Source: Burkholderiales bacterium (GTDB taxonomy: Bacteria; Pseudomonadota; Gammaproteobacteria; Burkholderiales; Burkholderiaceae). Taken from it: a stretch of 6,199 nucleotides of DNA. The first letter of the stretch is position 1. The number at the start of each line of letters is the position of its first letter. The notes under the pieces were generated by a model. The model did no database searches. It was given only the letters and a program-made list of their open reading frames with translations, and had not been told where the DNA came from. The position numbers were made by a program, and so were the translations under genes. Shown here one piece after another: positions 4,715-6,199 of the stretch. The DNA is taken from the NCBI GenBank assembly GCA_903643055.1, contig CAHJWV010000481.1:1-6199 (forward strand), written 5' to 3'.

Positions 4715-5563
4715 TCAGGCGATTGAGAGACCGAGGCGTTGACACAACGCGAGGGGCGCCGTGGCCTGATTCATCGTATAGATATGAAGGCCGGGCACGC
4801 CTTGCCTGCGCAGCTTGTCGCACAGTTCGGTCACGACATCCAGGCCGAAGGCCTTGATCGACTCGCTGTCATCGCCGAACGACTGCAGCCGCAGGCGAAT
4901 CCAACGCGGAATCTCGGCGCCGCTGTTGTCGGCGAAGCGGATGATTCCGATCGAATTGGTGATCGGCATGATGCCGGGAACGATTGGAATGCTAACGCCC
5001 AACTTGTGTGCCTCATCAACGAAGCGGAAGTAGGCATCGGCATTGAAGAAGAACTGCGTGATCGCTGAATTGGCGCCGGCAGCCACCTTCGCCGCGAAGG
5101 CCTTCAGATCGTCTTGCGGCGAGCGTGCCTGCGGGTGCATCTCGGGATAAGCGGCTACCTCGATGTGGAAGTGGTCACCCGTCTCGGCGCGGATAAAAGC
5201 GACCAGATCCGACGCGTAGCGGAACTCGCCGAAGCTGCCATAGCCGCTGGGCAAGTCGCCGCGCAGCGCGACGATGCGGCGGATGCCTTCGGCCTTGAAC
5301 TGCGCCAGCGCTTCGCGGACCGCAGCCGCATCGACACCGATGCACGAGAAGTGCGGCACGCCCTGCACGCCTTCGGCGAAGATCTCGCTGACCATCGCCG
5401 ACGTGCCCTTGTGTGTCGACCCACCCGCGCCGGCCGTGACCGAACAAAACTCAGGCTTCAACGCATAGAGCTGTTGCCGCACCGCGGCGTACTTGGCTGC
5501 CCCTTCGGGCGTCTTGGCGGGAAAGAATTCCAGGCTCAGCGGAAGTTTGCGGGGGGTGTTCAT
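4715..5563 (-). CDS. metF: 5,10-methylenetetrahydrofolate reductase
   Basis: MetF reduces 5,10-methylene-THF to 5-methyl-THF with FAD and a reduced nicotinamide, supplying the methyl group for methionine synthesis. The 282-residue protein matches the bacterial one-domain enzyme (E. coli MetF is slightly longer). Expected landmarks are present: SLEFFPAKT (10-18) with the catalytic-region Glu12; CSVTAGAGGS (40-49); VALRGD (98-103) whose Asp103 corresponds to the flavin-tuning aspartate; AAYPEMHPQA (137-146); ITQFFFN (168-174) with the folate-contacting Gln170; PGIMPITN; and the closing LHIYTMNQA. The ATG at 5563 follows GAGGA by seven bases on the minus strand. It starts 49 bases after the tlyA stop in the same direction, so the two are probably cotranscribed. 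In many Betaproteobacteria ahcY lies just upstream of this pair, often with an SAH riboswitch. That region would be off the right edge, and I see no riboswitch in the 49-base spacer. Confidence 0.97.
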   Translation of the reverse strand: MNTPRKLPLSLEFFPAKTPEGAAKYAAVRQQLYALKPEFCSVTAGAGGSTHKGTSAMVSEIFAEGVQGVPHFSCIGVDAAAVREALAQFKAEGIRRIVALRGDLPSGYGSFGEFRYASDLVAFIRAETGDHFHIEVAAYPEMHPQARSPQDDLKAFAAKVAAGANSAITQFFFNADAYFRFVDEAHKLGVSIPIVPGIMPITNSIGIIRFADNSGAEIPRWIRLRLQSFGDDSESIKAFGLDVVTELCDKLRRQGVPGLHIYTMNQATAPLALCQRLGLSIA

Positions 5564-5578
5564 GGAACGATCCTCGGT

Positions 5579-5591
5579 GCGCCAAAGGCGC
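5579..5591. repeat. Short hairpin in the tlyA-metF spacer
   Basis: GCGCC (5579-5583) and GGCGC (5587-5591) form a five-base all-GC stem around a three-base loop. On the mRNA it lies three bases ahead of the GAGGA ribosome-binding sequence of metF (5575-5571). It could modestly tune metF translation or mRNA processing. It is not a terminator, having no T-run. Confidence 0.3.
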
Positions 5592-5612
5592 CATCACGGT
5601 TCAAAAAGCGAC

Positions 5613-6199
5613 TCAAGCGGGCAGCCGTGCCCAGACAAAAAATTCGGTGTTGCCGTTGCCGCCCTTGATCGGGCTCTGGAAGTACTTCTGCACCTTCAGA
5701 CCCAGCGCTTTGGAGGCTTGCCAGATGCGCGTCTCGACCTCGGCGAAATGGCTCGCGTCTTTGACGATGCCACCCTTGCCGATCTGTGCCGGCTGCAGTT
5801 CGAACTGAGGCTTGATCAGCACCAGCAGGTGGCCGCCCGGTGCGAGGTAATTGACCATCGTCGGCAGCACATGCGTGGACGTGATGAACGACAAGTCGGC
5901 GGTCACGAAACCGAAGCTGTGCGGTGCATGCGCGGCTTCGAAAGCCGTGCCGGCCACATCCCGGCCGTTGATGTCTTCGAAACACACCACGCGCGCATCG
6001 GCCTGCAGCTTCGGGTGCAGCTGGCCGTGGCCCACATCGATGCCGACCACACGTTTGGCGCCGGCCTGCAGCAGCGCATCGGTGAAGCCGCCGGTGCTTT
6101 GTCCGAGGTCCAGGCAATCGAGGCCGGTGACATCGATCGCACAAGCCTTCAGCGCTCCTTCGAGCTTGAGCCCGCCACGCGACACGAAGCGCAGCTCCG
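5613..6199 (-). CDS. tlyA: TlyA-family rRNA (cytidine-2'-O)-methyltransferase, 5' end outside window
   Basis: TlyA-type enzymes transfer a methyl group from SAM to ribose 2'-OH of cytidines in 16S and/or 23S rRNA; some members were once annotated as hemolysins. Only the C-terminal 195 codons are here. The frame is open through the right edge, reading ELRFVSRGGLKLEGAL, so the GTG at 6185 is an internal valine codon and not the start. The missing part should hold the N-terminal S4 RNA-binding domain, about 60-70 residues. The FtsJ-like methyltransferase fold is complete: SRGGLKLE, the SAM loop DLGQSTGGFTDALL, TADLSFIT, LIKPQFE, KGGIVKD and, near the end, GNTEFFVWARLPA. The K-D-K-E catalytic set expected from family knowledge is visible in SRGGLK, ADLSF, LIKPQ and NTEFF. 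The Gln in DLGQSTGG stands where many TlyA proteins have Ala or Ser, a minor change. It precedes metF by 49 bases in the same direction. Confidence 0.95.
   Translation of the reverse strand, partial: ELRFVSRGGLKLEGALKACAIDVTGLDCLDLGQSTGGFTDALLQAGAKRVVGIDVGHGQLHPKLQADARVVCFEDINGRDVAGTAFEAAHAPHSFGFVTADLSFITSTHVLPTMVNYLAPGGHLLVLIKPQFELQPAQIGKGGIVKDASHFAEVETRIWQASKALGLKVQKYFQSPIKGGNGNTEFFVWARLPA

Noticed and set aside
4606..4857. Small plus-strand open frame across the gap and the 3' end of metF
   Set aside because: It is Arg-rich, has no good ribosome-binding sequence, and largely mirrors the metF C-terminus.
5564..5612. SAH or SAM riboswitch upstream of metF
   Set aside because: The 49-base spacer holds only a five-base-pair hairpin; it is too short and lacks the paired architecture of these riboswitches.

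Overview
The window is GC-rich bacterial chromosome with codon use and gene content typical of Betaproteobacteria, most likely Burkholderiales of the Comamonadaceae/Leptothrix-Rubrivivax-Ideonella kind. This placement is inference from the GcvA-like LysR next to a DUF2917 gene, the tlyA-metF pair and the overall composition. It rests on no database match. Seven protein genes can be supported: six complete, and one cut by the right edge.

Layout. Positions 1-255 hold no convincing complete gene. They are clearly lower in GC than the coding DNA and contain a palindrome and short direct repeats. On the minus strand they end in good ribosome-binding sequences pointing off the left edge, so another leftward gene, possibly the transposase of a mobile element, may begin there. 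Next come a leftward LysR regulator (256-1212) and a rightward DUF2917 gene (1321-1758), divergent around a 108-base spacer with a promoter-like sequence and a perfect dyad. The DUF2917 gene runs tail-to-tail into, and overlaps by 107 bases, a leftward TfoX N-terminal-domain gene with a long basic low-complexity tail (1652-2284). A 123-base spacer separates this from the rightward 5-formyltetrahydrofolate cyclo-ligase gene (2408-2995).

That gene converges on a leftward family-4-type glycosyltransferase (3056-4351), which stands alone behind a 363-base non-coding gap containing two good inverted repeats and a degenerate repeated motif. To the right, leftward metF (4715-5563) follows a leftward tlyA-type rRNA methyltransferase (5613-6199, 5' part missing) after only 49 bases, a probable operon.

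Functional links. The cyclo-ligase returns 5-formyl-THF to the active folate pool, and MetF commits methylene-THF to methyl-THF for methionine and SAM synthesis. TlyA uses SAM to methylate rRNA. The tlyA-metF pairing therefore makes sense as methyl-group economy. The LysR probably regulates its divergent DUF2917 neighbour. The glycosyltransferase and TfoX-like protein have no evident partners here. I see no tRNA, rRNA, CRISPR array or complete insertion sequence, and nothing that amounts to a demonstrable new multi-gene system. The best leads are the left-edge repeats, the LysR/DUF2917 control region, the TfoX tail overlap and the structured gap before the glycosyltransferase.
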